From the NCBI GenBank assembly GCA_051251725.1, contig JBPOFN010000035.1, forward strand, positions 1 to 45,274: a DNA stretch of 45,274 nucleotides. Direction: 5' to 3'. This document shows positions 18,342 to 27,125 of this stretch, piece after piece. The stretch is from JALZUE01 sp051251725. Its GTDB lineage: Bacteria > Pseudomonadota > Gammaproteobacteria > Enterobacterales > Alteromonadaceae. A model generated the notes under the pieces. The model ran no database searches, was not told where the DNA came from, and saw only the letters and a program-made list of their open reading frames with translations. The translations under genes were made by a program, and so were the position numbers. Each line of letters starts with the position of its first letter. Positions within the stretch are counted from its first letter, which is position 1.

Positions 18342-18957
18342 GGCTCGCTCCATTTAACAGGAGAAAATAATAATAACCAATAAAGTCATCTTGCCCTGGG
18401 CCTTGGTATGTCAACGGATTATGCGTAAATAGCGCCGGATGATGAGCTTGTAAATATTCAATTGCGAACGATGATTTATTCACTAGTTCAATTTTAGAAT
18501 GCGAAAAATAAGCACCGCCAAGCAACTCTTGATTTATTTCAAGATGGCCAACATAGTTCACTTTCCCTTGTTCTATAGTAAAACTCCAGTCAATTTCATC
18601 ATCTAGGTGATTGTTAAGTAAGCCCGTTTCAATGGTAGAAAACTCATAGTCACCCGGCTTAATTTCAGCTAAAACATAACTAATTTTTTGCTCGTTATAT
18701 TCAGGTTCAAAAGACAAAGAACGCCAGCCACTAATTGAGACTTCTTTCACTAGATCATCACTATCAATAGCAAAAAGCAGATAGGTTTTTCCCACGCTAT
18801 TATCCGTCATGTTATCTGGTGCTGCTTGGCTTGCTAAGGTGGTTTTCTGCTGTTCAGGCTTTATTGGCTTAGCTGCAGGGATCGGTTTAATGGTGCTGGC
18901 ACATGAAAAAATGGCAGTTAAACAAACTGCCATTAATGCCTTTCGGAACAGCATCAT
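18334..18957 (-). CDS. Small lipoprotein of unknown function
   Basis: 207 residues. The N-terminus is a signal sequence with a lipobox-like AIFSC around residue 19, so a membrane lipid anchor is likely, although F at -2 is unusual. The rest is a soluble, beta-rich domain without a recognised motif. The ATG at 18955-18957 overlaps the upstream stop by four bases (ATGA), and its own stop overlaps the S9 peptidase start. It is therefore the middle gene of a tightly coupled three-gene operon and is probably an accessory protein of the peptidase or of the Sel1 protein. Function not recognised. Confidence 0.78.
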   Translation of the reverse strand: MMLFRKALMAVCLTAIFSCASTIKPIPAAKPIKPEQQKTTLASQAAPDNMTDNSVGKTYLLFAIDSDDLVKEVSISGWRSLSFEPEYNEQKISYVLAEIKPGDYEFSTIETGLLNNHLDDEIDWSFTIEQGKVNYVGHLEINQELLGGAYFSHSKIELVNKSSFAIEYLQAHHPALFTHNPLTYQGPGQDDFIGYYYFLLLNGASHE

Positions 18958-20462
18958 TCTGAAGTTTTTCGGTCTGCGTTAGTTGAAGAGTCGGCTGGAT
19001 CCTTTAATGCTGTTTTAAAGCTTTGCCAAGCACTGATATCCCATTTCAGGTTTTCAGCTTGGTCTATCGCCTCATCAATAAATTTTTCGGCCTGTGTTTT
19101 ATCACCTTTGATTTGATAAGCCTTGGCTAATAAAAATTGAGTGTCTGCATCACTGGCTTCAGTTTCATTTATTTCATTTAACCAAGTGATCACTTTACTC
19201 AACGTTTCATCAGAAAGTGTATTGTTACTTGGATTCTGCCCACTCGCATTAGCTAGCCAAAGCTCGGCTAATTTTTGCTGCGCTCTAGGATGCCCTTGTT
19301 CAGCAGCTAAACTTAACCACTTTTCCGCCTTTGAGTGGTCTTGTTCTAAATAAGCCGATGGCGATTGATATAATAAATCACCTAATCGATATTCCGCTGG
19401 CGCAAAACCATTTTTAGCGGCTTTGATCAACCATGGCAAGCCGGTATCAATATCGTCATTAATAAATATTTGCTGTAAAGCGTAGTCATACTGTGCTTGA
19501 GGAAAGCCATCTTCAGCGGCGTTGAGTAAAACCATTTCAAATGATTCAACATCAGTTTCAGGGAGAAAATTACCATACGCTCTTAAAAAACAAGCATATA
19601 AATATTTTGCTTTAGCATTGTCATCCGCTTGATTACGCAGCTTTTTAAAACGTTTGTATTGATGAGGGTAATCGCTTTTTAACGTGCCCGAGTCTCTAAA
19701 ACCAAAACCAGAATATGCAATTAAGCCATATTGTTCTTGTTTACCCTCGGTATTAATCGCAGGCTTGAATTTAGAAGTTAATACTGACTCGATAGAGACT
19801 TTATTAAATCGCCCCATAGGCCATGAAAACAAAACTTCCGGATCGCGGGAGCGACCATCTTGACCGACGTCATATTGAACGATCACTCGCCCAGTATCAT
19901 CATTCACTAGCATTTTTGATAAGTTACTCGGACTAGAGCCATTTCTAATCATAGCGTTTATCGCTGATTGATTTCGTGCATGCGCAGTTCCTCTAACGTA
20001 ATGAAGATCACCTCTAACGAGCATTTTCGCTGGTTTTTTAAGCTTTTGTGACTCAACCGGCTCTTCATGCACTGTTGGTAATAAGTCTGCCTCTAACTGA
20101 GCGAGGCCATATTGCTTTTTAAGCTTTGCTGCTAATAATCTTGCTTGGGCTTGCTGCTCTTCATCTAACTCAGAGTAGGCCTGTTTTGCGTATTCTATCG
20201 CATTGGGGTATTGATATTCTGCCGCCATAAAAAACCAAGCGACGGCTTCAATTTTATTAATTTCACCGATATTCCCCTGATAATTAAGCACCCCCAATAA
20301 AAACTGCGCTTCGGCATTACCTATTGTCGCCGATGCGTTCAGCTCAGTCGCCGCAACTTGATAATTTTCATCAACAATAGCCGCATTGGCTTTAAATAAA
20401 TTAGCATGGGCAGAAAAGTTAAGCGAAATTGCGAGCGCAATTAGCCTGCATTTGAATTTCAT
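18954..20462 (-). CDS. Sel1-repeat protein with TonB-C-like domain, exported
   Basis: 502 residues. A signal peptide (about 1-20, ending FSAHA) is followed by Sel1-like repeats (around 25-90), a TonB C-terminal-like domain in the middle (about 190-240: VIVQYDVGQDGRSRDPEVLF ending with SKFKPA), then further Sel1/TPR repeats (about 285-420). Such proteins usually mediate protein contacts in the periplasm. First gene of the coupled operon with the small lipoprotein and S9 peptidase. SD AAAGGATG lies before the ATG; a second, stronger SD-like AAAGGAGGAT about 35 bases upstream has no start codon. The role is unknown beyond scaffolding. Confidence 0.85.
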   Translation of the reverse strand: MKFKCRLIALAISLNFSAHANLFKANAAIVDENYQVAATELNASATIGNAEAQFLLGVLNYQGNIGEINKIEAVAWFFMAAEYQYPNAIEYAKQAYSELDEEQQAQARLLAAKLKKQYGLAQLEADLLPTVHEEPVESQKLKKPAKMLVRGDLHYVRGTAHARNQSAINAMIRNGSSPSNLSKMLVNDDTGRVIVQYDVGQDGRSRDPEVLFSWPMGRFNKVSIESVLTSKFKPAINTEGKQEQYGLIAYSGFGFRDSGTLKSDYPHQYKRFKKLRNQADDNAKAKYLYACFLRAYGNFLPETDVESFEMVLLNAAEDGFPQAQYDYALQQIFINDDIDTGLPWLIKAAKNGFAPAEYRLGDLLYQSPSAYLEQDHSKAEKWLSLAAEQGHPRAQQKLAELWLANASGQNPSNNTLSDETLSKVITWLNEINETEASDADTQFLLAKAYQIKGDKTQAEKFIDEAIDQAENLKWDISAWQSFKTALKDPADSSTNADRKTSE

Positions 20463-20629
20463 AACAACATCCTTTTATTTGATTTTTTATTTTTATATCC
20501 TCCTTTATTATTCATAAACAAAATAACAATATCAAGCTTGAAAATTTTATTTTGTTAACAATTACACTTTCTCTCGGTTAAATCGGTAGATACTTTTCCT
20601 TTAGAATTATAATCCCTATTAGCCCGAAC

Positions 20630-20665
20630 AGAAATAAGACTAAGATTAACCTTAGTCTTATTTCT
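20630..20665. repeat. 15-bp perfect stem-loop
   Basis: AGAAATAAGACTAAG (20630-20644) is perfectly complementary to CTTAGTCTTATTTCT (20651-20665) around the six-base loop ATTAAC. It lies ten bases from the terminator hairpin at 20675-20704. It may be a second, back-up transcription stop or an RNA-stability element; it is AT-rich and lacks a strong T-run on the minus strand. Confidence 0.7.
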
Positions 20666-20674
20666 ACCGGCATA

Positions 20675-20704
20675 AAAAAGCCGAGTTGCAACAACTCAGC
20701 TTTT
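20675..20704 (-). terminator. Terminator of the DUF1080-cytochrome fusion gene
   Basis: On the minus strand AAAAGC and GAGTTG pair with CAACTC and GCTTTT around a three-base loop, with one mismatch, followed by T residues. It lies about 85 bases after the stop of the 20788-24234 gene. Confidence 0.75.
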
Positions 20705-20787
20705 CTAATATTTTCCTGTTATTTAATTCACTAATAACTCACTCAGCACTAACTCAGCACTAGCAAAATTATTAGTTCAGAAATAAA

Positions 20788-23700
20788 TTACTTTTTTGGT
20801 ACTTGGTGCAAGGTATACCAAGCTTTTTTATGAAAAGCACTTTGCTGCTGAGCAAATTGTGTTTTGGTTAAATCAAGTTCATACACTCGGCTAGTAAACT
20901 CTTCTTTCACTGGCTGTTCAGCGCTAAAGTTTGCTAATGACAAGTTTAGCGTTTTACCATCTTTTGACCATGTTTGCTCAGTGACATTTTCATTTCTAAC
21001 ATCATACTCTTCCGAGCCATAATTCGTGTCTTCTTGATAATACCAAGAGCTGATGGCAAGTTTATCGAAACTTGCTCTCACGGTTTTATTCACCGGCTGA
21101 GTAAAGCTAACACGGTAACCCGTATGGGTGACTGAGATAGTGTAGATTGATTGTGGCGTTGTTTTACCGTCCCAAACAATACGTTGAAGTGAGCTTAAAT
21201 TACCACCTTGTGCCCACCAACCTCGGCCTGTTTGGCCAATCCACATACTATTATCTAGCGGTGAGAAAGCTAAACGCATCGCCCCAGATGAAGTAAACGC
21301 CATAAAAGGTAATAAAGCAGCTTGCTCAACCCCATTAACCGTTTCACTCTGCACTCTAAAAATATTTGATTTGGATTGATCGCCCACAAACATTTGTCCC
21401 TGGTATGGGCCAAAGCTGCCTTTGCTTTCATCCCAAACCGGATGACCCGGCGAGTTCATTGCGCGGCCATGCGGTAATAAAGCAACGGGTAACTCACGCT
21501 TAGCTTTATAGTTTTGCCATTCAATTGCTTTACTCGCTTGTGTCATATTAGGTAAATCAACCAAGCTCGCGGCATGGCCATAATAATTATCTTTTGCTAA
21601 GACATAAAGTTTTGATGTTCCTTGGAAGTCACCTTGGTTTTCAGTGTAATAAAGTTTGCCATCAGGGCTTAATTCAACACCGGCAGGGCTCCGTAAACCA
21701 TAGGCAAACAAGCTTTCGTTACCTTTTGCGTCAACTTTTATTGCCCAGCCACGATAGCCACCGGTAGTTTTCATACCACCGCCACCGTAACCATTAGGAA
21801 CACCATGACCTAAATTTAAGGTATATAAATACTCATTATTCGGTAGCTTTACTGGGCCATGTAAGTATTCATGATAATTGGCGTTAAAACGAAAACCGTC
21901 AGAGACGTTCAAACGTTTTTCAGCCCAACCGTCTTGATCGCTATCAAGCATTCGGGTTAAGCCCGGTTTCTCACCCACCATAATGCTATGTTCATTTTCA
22001 ACTTTCAGCCCGAGCGAATCAAAAGTACCTTCCGCAAACTGTTGCCACTTATTATCGGTTATTTTCCAAACGCCAGCAGTACGTGTACTAACATAAGCAT
22101 TACCGCTATTGGTAAAATCAATACCTAAGGGTTCAAACAAAACGGTACGGCCAAATTTATCGGTCGGGGCTAATGCGTTTTCGATACGATAACCGGCCGG
22201 CAATGTATGTTTATCATCAGTTGCTGCTGTCCAGATTAATGCTTGCGGTTTATTACTTTGCGCAACCACACCATCATCAATAGTGCTAACTTTTGGCGCC
22301 TTTTCAACTTCGGCGGTAAAAGTAACATTGGCGTATTTACCTATCGGTAATAACCACTGCCCTTGCTTAATTTCACCATGCGACACCTTAATGTTGGTTA
22401 ATTTACTGTCTGAAAAGCTTAATACCTGCGCGGTTTTATTATCAAAATTAAAGTTCGCTTTAATGGTATTACCGGCAACAATATCAAGTTGCATCGAGAT
22501 GTTATTAGCATTAACTTGATAATTAAATCTTGGAATTGCTCCGGCCGGCGTATCAACACCAATAAACTTAGCGTCAATGCTATTGAGTTGACTGGCAAAA
22601 TCAGTTGTATTAGTTAAAAATTTCTCAGAAATGTCTCCATCAAGTTTATTAGGCTCTTTGAAAAAGAAGTCAACTTTATTACCACCAGACAATATCGGCT
22701 GAAATAAATGACTAACTGATTTCTTAGGCCATAATTTAGCGCCACGCCCTATAGCACTTGCTTCGTCTGCACGGCCAAGTTTTTCATTTTTTAATGATAG
22801 AAAACGGCCAGACCAGATCATTTCAATCGCTAAGGTTCTTGGATCAAAACTATAATTAACCTGACTCGGTAACCCCACATGATAAGCGCGGCCTGACACT
22901 AAATCGCCAATATTAACACGAACGATTCTTGGCTGATCACTGACCAATTCAGCTTTTAAGTCTTCAACTAAAACATAGGGTTTTTCTGGATGCTCCTGCC
23001 AAATATAATCAGCGCCTTTATTTTCATCATCATTTAACGATTGTAAATACGCGGATAGCGCTTGCACTTCACTTTCACTCACCGCTTCGGCGTTAAAAGA
23101 CGGCATAATAGGTAAGAACTGTTTTTCTTTTCCATTCGCTATTTTACGTACCGCTAAATGCAAAGTTGAACGGCGTAATGAATCTAATAAATATTTATCA
23201 TCCGCTTTCATTACCGTATTGTGCTGCTCAGCAACATCGTAAACCGTTATTGATTTGCTTTTGGGGGCGAATATACCAAATAAACTAGGGCCGGTTTTTA
23301 CCGACACCGCATCTTTATTTACTTCATGGCATTCTTTACAGCCTTTAGCGGCAAAGGTTTTTTTACCCTGCTCAACTAAATTAAACATTGGCTTACCTAA
23401 TTTAGGCCCTAAAGGAATTTTATCAATGTCTTTCACTTTCTGGGCAGGCGCTACAGCCGAGAAGTCTTTTGGTGTTATTTTAATATCTTTGAAAGCAACT
23501 TTATTACCATTACCAACAAAGAACATCGGCGCTTTGGCGCTTTCATGTTTGGCAATAGCAAAGCGGCTTGGGCCTGTTGCTATTTGATTTGCCATCACTT
23601 CTACATCATTAATTTTTACACTGACAAATTGCGCATAAGCGGTTTTTAAACCGTTTTTATCGAAACGAGGTGCTCTAAAGTCAATTTCAACCTGCTGCCA

Positions 23701-24234
23701 CTCGCCGGGTGGTTTAGCATTATTAACTTTTGCTGCTTTACCATCAAATTGCTTAAATTCTCGATTTTCATCATAACGCGGAAATAAGCCGCCCATGGTA
23801 TTCGCCCACCAGCGTTTTCGGCCATAGATATCGGAAAAATTAATACGATACAAGCCTTGAAAATAAACACCTGAATTGGTGCTTTTATTGACATTAACAG
23901 CTAAAGACAAAGTAACATCTTGATAGGCTTTTGCTGTTTCAAGAAAGCTGCTGTCACCTTTATGTCCAACCACTGGCTGGCTAGTTAACACGTCAGTGCC
24001 CGGTTGAAAATCAAAATATTTTTCATCCGCCGAAATTTTCGCATTACCAACTTCTTGCCATGAAGTATTCGGCTTAAATTCAATACCATTAAAGTGATAA
24101 CTGTTATTAAAGCTCTTCGACTTTTCAACCTTCGAGCTAAATTCTGTTTGTGGGCTATTACAAGCAGCAAGGGTAAAAATTGCAGAGCTAAAGATAGCAA
24201 GCCCGACAAACCGGGCAGTAATTGGAAAAGTCAT
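20788..24234 (-). CDS. Lipoprotein fusing DUF1080, cytochrome c and dehydrogenase-like propeller
   Basis: 1148 residues with a lipoprotein signal (lipobox TLAAC, Cys25). Residues about 45-258 form a DUF1080 (3-keto-disaccharide hydrolase-like, concanavalin fold) domain with NSGVYFQGLYRI and GEWQQVEIDFRAP. Residues about 285-410 are cytochrome c with C299-K-E-C-H303 and a Met ligand in LPIMPSF. A region with RAYHVGLPSQVNYSFDPRTL resembles DUF6797. The last third is a glucose/sorbosone dehydrogenase-like propeller (PLGIDFTNSGNAYVSTR, YGLRSPAGVELSPDGKLYYT) with a calcium-type DSDQDGWAEKR loop. Known of the families: DUF1080 members cleave 3-keto-glycosides. Inferred: a lipid-anchored enzyme that oxidises a glycoside through heme c and may then cleave it. 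Only a weak SD is seen. Confidence 0.88.
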   Translation of the reverse strand: MTFPITARFVGLAIFSSAIFTLAACNSPQTEFSSKVEKSKSFNNSYHFNGIEFKPNTSWQEVGNAKISADEKYFDFQPGTDVLTSQPVVGHKGDSSFLETAKAYQDVTLSLAVNVNKSTNSGVYFQGLYRINFSDIYGRKRWWANTMGGLFPRYDENREFKQFDGKAAKVNNAKPPGEWQQVEIDFRAPRFDKNGLKTAYAQFVSVKINDVEVMANQIATGPSRFAIAKHESAKAPMFFVGNGNKVAFKDIKITPKDFSAVAPAQKVKDIDKIPLGPKLGKPMFNLVEQGKKTFAAKGCKECHEVNKDAVSVKTGPSLFGIFAPKSKSITVYDVAEQHNTVMKADDKYLLDSLRRSTLHLAVRKIANGKEKQFLPIMPSFNAEAVSESEVQALSAYLQSLNDDENKGADYIWQEHPEKPYVLVEDLKAELVSDQPRIVRVNIGDLVSGRAYHVGLPSQVNYSFDPRTLAIEMIWSGRFLSLKNEKLGRADEASAIGRGAKLWPKKSVSHLFQPILSGGNKVDFFFKEPNKLDGDISEKFLTNTTDFASQLNSIDAKFIGVDTPAGAIPRFNYQVNANNISMQLDIVAGNTIKANFNFDNKTAQVLSFSDSKLTNIKVSHGEIKQGQWLLPIGKYANVTFTAEVEKAPKVSTIDDGVVAQSNKPQALIWTAATDDKHTLPAGYRIENALAPTDKFGRTVLFEPLGIDFTNSGNAYVSTRTAGVWKITDNKWQQFAEGTFDSLGLKVENEHSIMVGEKPGLTRMLDSDQDGWAEKRLNVSDGFRFNANYHEYLHGPVKLPNNEYLYTLNLGHGVPNGYGGGGMKTTGGYRGWAIKVDAKGNESLFAYGLRSPAGVELSPDGKLYYTENQGDFQGTSKLYVLAKDNYYGHAASLVDLPNMTQASKAIEWQNYKAKRELPVALLPHGRAMNSPGHPVWDESKGSFGPYQGQMFVGDQSKSNIFRVQSETVNGVEQAALLPFMAFTSSGAMRLAFSPLDNSMWIGQTGRGWWAQGGNLSSLQRIVWDGKTTPQSIYTISVTHTGYRVSFTQPVNKTVRASFDKLAISSWYYQEDTNYGSEEYDVRNENVTEQTWSKDGKTLNLSLANFSAEQPVKEEFTSRVYELDLTKTQFAQQQSAFHKKAWYTLHQVPKK

Positions 24235-24260
24235 AAAACTATCTTTGATAGATTTTATTT

Positions 24261-24374
24261 TTAACTAGAGCTATTAATGTCAGTTGCAAATGCAGCAGTA
24301 CTTAAACCAACAAGCAAGGCACTTATACGTTTTTTCGATAGCCGTTTTTAAACACGGTGAGCCGCTAGTGTCAT
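24261..24374 (-). pseudogene. Possible relic of a signal-peptide-coding gene start
   Basis: In the gap between two genes the minus strand reads, in one frame, ATG at 24372-24374, eight codons, a TAA at 24348-24350, then codons for KKRISALLVGLSTAAFATD and a stop at 24261-24263. The stretch has the charge-hydrophobic-AxA layout of a signal peptide but no usable start and no mature domain. It may be the decayed 5' end of a lost exported-protein gene, or chance. Confidence 0.35.
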
Positions 24375-24464
24375 GCAAGAGCCTAGACCCCCTAACTACT
24401 AGAATGACACTTTTTCAAATATTTTAAAGGTAATAACAGAAGCTAAAGGTACCGCTTAATAGTG

Positions 24465-25205
24465 CTAAAGCTTGCGCGCCCAAATATTGCGATAACTCAC
24501 TAACGAGCCATGATCTTGTAAATGAATAGGGGCACAGCCATGTGCTTTGTAGGCTGGTTTGCCGCGATAAGTTGTCGGCCCTTGAATTTCGGTAGCATTT
24601 TGAATTAAAACACCATTATGTAAAACTGTAACATTGGCTTTGGTTTGTACACTGCCCTTATCATCGAAGGTTGGCGCTTGATAAATAATGTCATAAGTTT
24701 GCCAAGTTAAACGCGGCTTGCTGGCATTAACTAAAGGAATACTTTGTTTGTAAACCGAGCCCGCTTGACCATTGGCATAGGTTTCGTTATCAAAAGAATT
24801 TAGCACTTGTACTTCGTAGCGCCCTTGAATAAAAACACCACTATTACCATCGCTTTGACCCGTTCGGCCAGCTACTTTTTCTGGTGAACGCCATTCAATA
24901 TGCAGTTGCATATCACAAAAAGATTCTTTCGTTCGAATACCTTTACTACCAGGTTTAACAGTCATCACATTATCAGCAACTGTCCATTTAACTTCACTAC
25001 CATCATTATGCTGCCACTGTGACAGATTATGGCCATCAAATAACACAATCGCATCAGAAGGCACACCTGAACTTGTATCAACCCTTTTAAGATCTTGCCA
25101 TACTTCGGTTAATTTAGGATCCGGTAAATTATCTTGCTTGTTAGCAAAGACAAGGTTGCAGCTACCAATAGCCGTTAATGCACTTATTATAATAATTTTT
25201 TTCAT
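24465..25205 (-). CDS. Exported DUF1080 protein, 3-keto-disaccharide hydrolase-like
   Basis: 246 residues, almost all one DUF1080 domain after a signal peptide (about 1-21, ending LVFA). Family marks: IVLFDGHNLSQWQHNDGSEV, GNSGVFIQGRYEVQVLNSF and the end HLQDHGSLVSYRNIWAR. Experimentally studied members hydrolyse 3-keto-glycosides after the sugar has been oxidised at C3, so this is probably a periplasmic glycoside-cleaving enzyme. It lies 230 bases upstream of the DUF1080-cytochrome fusion gene on the same strand and just downstream of the PAS-AraC regulator. No C3 dehydrogenase of the Gfo/Idh/MocA type is seen in the window, so the source of the keto-sugar is open. Confidence 0.9.
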   Translation of the reverse strand: MKKIIIISALTAIGSCNLVFANKQDNLPDPKLTEVWQDLKRVDTSSGVPSDAIVLFDGHNLSQWQHNDGSEVKWTVADNVMTVKPGSKGIRTKESFCDMQLHIEWRSPEKVAGRTGQSDGNSGVFIQGRYEVQVLNSFDNETYANGQAGSVYKQSIPLVNASKPRLTWQTYDIIYQAPTFDDKGSVQTKANVTVLHNGVLIQNATEIQGPTTYRGKPAYKAHGCAPIHLQDHGSLVSYRNIWARKL

Positions 25206-25259
25206 TTTAATGCCTAGCTTAATATTGTGATGTATCAGTAATAAAGAAATATTGTTTCT

Positions 25260-26027
25260 CTACTGCTCTTTATCTTCCTGAGCAATATCATCAGGTAAGA
25301 TATAGGTTTGCCTAAACTCTGTTGGCAACTGACCAAACAAAGTCTTAAATTTTTTACTAAAATAACTATGATCGACAAAACCTACTTCACTCGCCACTAC
25401 CGCAACAGACAAGTTAGTTTCCAGTAATAATTTTCTTGCCATTTCTAGTCGAAATTCATTAATAAATTGCTTAGGAGTTTTCGCTAGATACTTTTTAAAT
25501 CGCCGCTCTAATGCTGAAATGGATAAATGTGCAACATCCGCTAGCTTTTGCATTGAAATATCATTCATATAATATTGTCGAATATAATCAACCGGCGTTT
25601 TTACCGCTTCCATCCCTGAAATTGCCACCGAGGTTTTTTCAACATGTCTGGAGACGCCATAAGAGCCTATTACCTCTCCCTGTTCACTATATAAAGCGCG
25701 TTTAGAGGTAATAAACCAGGCATTTTCGCCGGTGATAGTGTGATTTAACTCAAGTCGGTTAGTGACAGACTCACCCTGCAAAACTTTTAAATCATCAACC
25801 CAAAACTGTTTCGCCATATGCTCAGGCGAAAAATCAAAGTCAGTAAAACCAATGACTTGCTTTAATGATTTAGCGCCTAAATGCTCAACAAAGTTGGCAT
25901 TAGCATAAACAAAATCGCCTTGTTTATTTTTGACCCAAAAAAGCACGTCTGGCATTAAATCAAACATAGTAATAATTTGCTGAACGCCGAATTGATGAAC
26001 CAAATCGTCTATATAATGCTTTTGCAT
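25260..26027 (-). CDS. PAS-domain AraC-family regulator
   Basis: 255 residues. Residues about 15-125 form a PAS sensor domain (MPDVLFWVKNKQGDFVYANA, GFTDFDFSPEHMAKQF). Residues about 148-243 are an AraC-type double helix-turn-helix (MQKLADVAHLSISALERRFK, AVVASEVGFVDHSYFSKKFK). No signal peptide or membrane segment is present, so it should sense a cytoplasmic ligand or redox cue. It is embedded between DUF1080 genes on the same strand, so it probably controls them. PAS-AraC proteins of this shape are common beside DUF1080 and Gfo/Idh genes; that remark is from general knowledge. The ligand is unknown. Confidence 0.92.
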   Translation of the reverse strand: MQKHYIDDLVHQFGVQQIITMFDLMPDVLFWVKNKQGDFVYANANFVEHLGAKSLKQVIGFTDFDFSPEHMAKQFWVDDLKVLQGESVTNRLELNHTITGENAWFITSKRALYSEQGEVIGSYGVSRHVEKTSVAISGMEAVKTPVDYIRQYYMNDISMQKLADVAHLSISALERRFKKYLAKTPKQFINEFRLEMARKLLLETNLSVAVVASEVGFVDHSYFSKKFKTLFGQLPTEFRQTYILPDDIAQEDKEQ

Positions 26028-26213
26028 CTTAGTTAATTTATTAATAAAAACACCCTTTTAATTATGCAAAAAATAACCTAGACATAAACACAGACGCCGA
26101 ATTTGTCGCACAACAAACCGATTTTATAATATAGACTGATATGATATTTATTGAAAGATACAGTTACTCCAATTACCCAGATGAAAACTGAAATAACTGT
26201 ATGGTATTAATGG

Positions 26214-27125
26214 TTATAGCCCGGCCGCAACACGGGTATTTTCAGGAAATGAAGTAATAGCTTTCACTTTAACATTTTTATAGAACAATTCTGCGCCTTC
26301 AGATTGCAACTGAATTTGTCCTGAGGTTAATGGCTTACCCGCTTTATCACGCGATTCTTCCACCACCATCACCACCTGTCCGTTAACAACAAAAATTGCA
26401 TCGTCATTTAACACTAAAAGCTCAACCGTGTTCCACTGGCCGTGTGGCCGATCAGGTTCGATATACGCATCAGCATAACCATCAATAAACCTTAAATGTT
26501 CACCTTTTGGATCATAAGCGAATTTACCCTCTAGGCTATTAGATCTGATTTTACCACTAGGACCCGCTAAAGGGATGTAGTCACCAAAGTCTGATTCTTG
26601 TATTTGTAATTCTTGGCACGCCTTCCATACTTTCCAAAACGCACCATGAGGACCTTTACAATGATATAACAAACCACTATCACGTTTAGCTTTTAATCTT
26701 GGTGCCCATTTTTTCTCGCCCCATTTCACTTCAAGTGAGAGATGATAATTTTCAAATTCTGCTTTACTGGTTAAGCCGCCATATATTTCACCACTGATAT
26801 GTAATACTGGCTCGCCATTTTCTTCGGTCATCGAAAATACATTTTTAATATCGTTGTTAAGCCCCATCGCATTACTAGGGTCACCGCCAACATTTAAATT
26901 GTCGGCAGTAAATGTGCCTTCAGGTAAGTCTTTAACACTAGTATGCGGCACGCCATTCCATTTCTCCCATTGGCTTAATTGGCTATCTAATAAATACTGC
27001 CACGGCTCACTTGCCGATTGCTCACTTGTCGATTGCTTGTTAGCCGTTTGGCTACAAGCAACAATAAATAGCGCGGTCAAACCAGCACTCAGTAATTTAA
27101 TTTTCCTGTTATTGATGATTTTCAT
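26214..27125 (-). CDS. DUF1080 lipoprotein, 3-keto-disaccharide hydrolase-like
   Basis: 303 residues with a lipoprotein signal (lipobox IVAC, Cys24), a Ser/Gln-rich linker and one DUF1080 domain. The domain shows FENYHLSLEVKWGEKKWAPR, KRDSGLLYHCKGPHGAFWKV, GQWNTVELLVLNDDAIFVVN and the closing SGQIQLQSEGAELFYKNVKV. It is of a different DUF1080 subtype from the 24465 protein, with an AKRDSGLLYHC segment in place of GNSGVFIQGRY. It is probably lipid-anchored in the periplasm and acts on a keto-glycoside or as a sugar-binding partner. SD GGAAGA precedes the ATG. It is the first gene of the minus-strand DUF1080 cluster and diverges from the TonB receptor at 27759. Confidence 0.88.
   Translation of the reverse strand: MKIINNRKIKLLSAGLTALFIVACSQTANKQSTSEQSASEPWQYLLDSQLSQWEKWNGVPHTSVKDLPEGTFTADNLNVGGDPSNAMGLNNDIKNVFSMTEENGEPVLHISGEIYGGLTSKAEFENYHLSLEVKWGEKKWAPRLKAKRDSGLLYHCKGPHGAFWKVWKACQELQIQESDFGDYIPLAGPSGKIRSNSLEGKFAYDPKGEHLRFIDGYADAYIEPDRPHGQWNTVELLVLNDDAIFVVNGQVVMVVEESRDKAGKPLTSGQIQLQSEGAELFYKNVKVKAITSFPENTRVAAGL

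Larger units (their letters stand above)
20463..20787. promoter_or_regulatory. Intergenic region: Sel1-operon promoter and stem-loops
   Basis: 325 bases without a gene. On the minus strand a sigma-70-like TTGATA with AATAAT after 17 bases precedes the Sel1 operon, and an SD-like AAAGGAGGAT (20497-20506) lies between it and the true SD. A 15-bp perfect stem-loop (20630-20665) and a terminator (20675-20704) fill the part next to the 20788 gene end. Confidence 0.5.
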
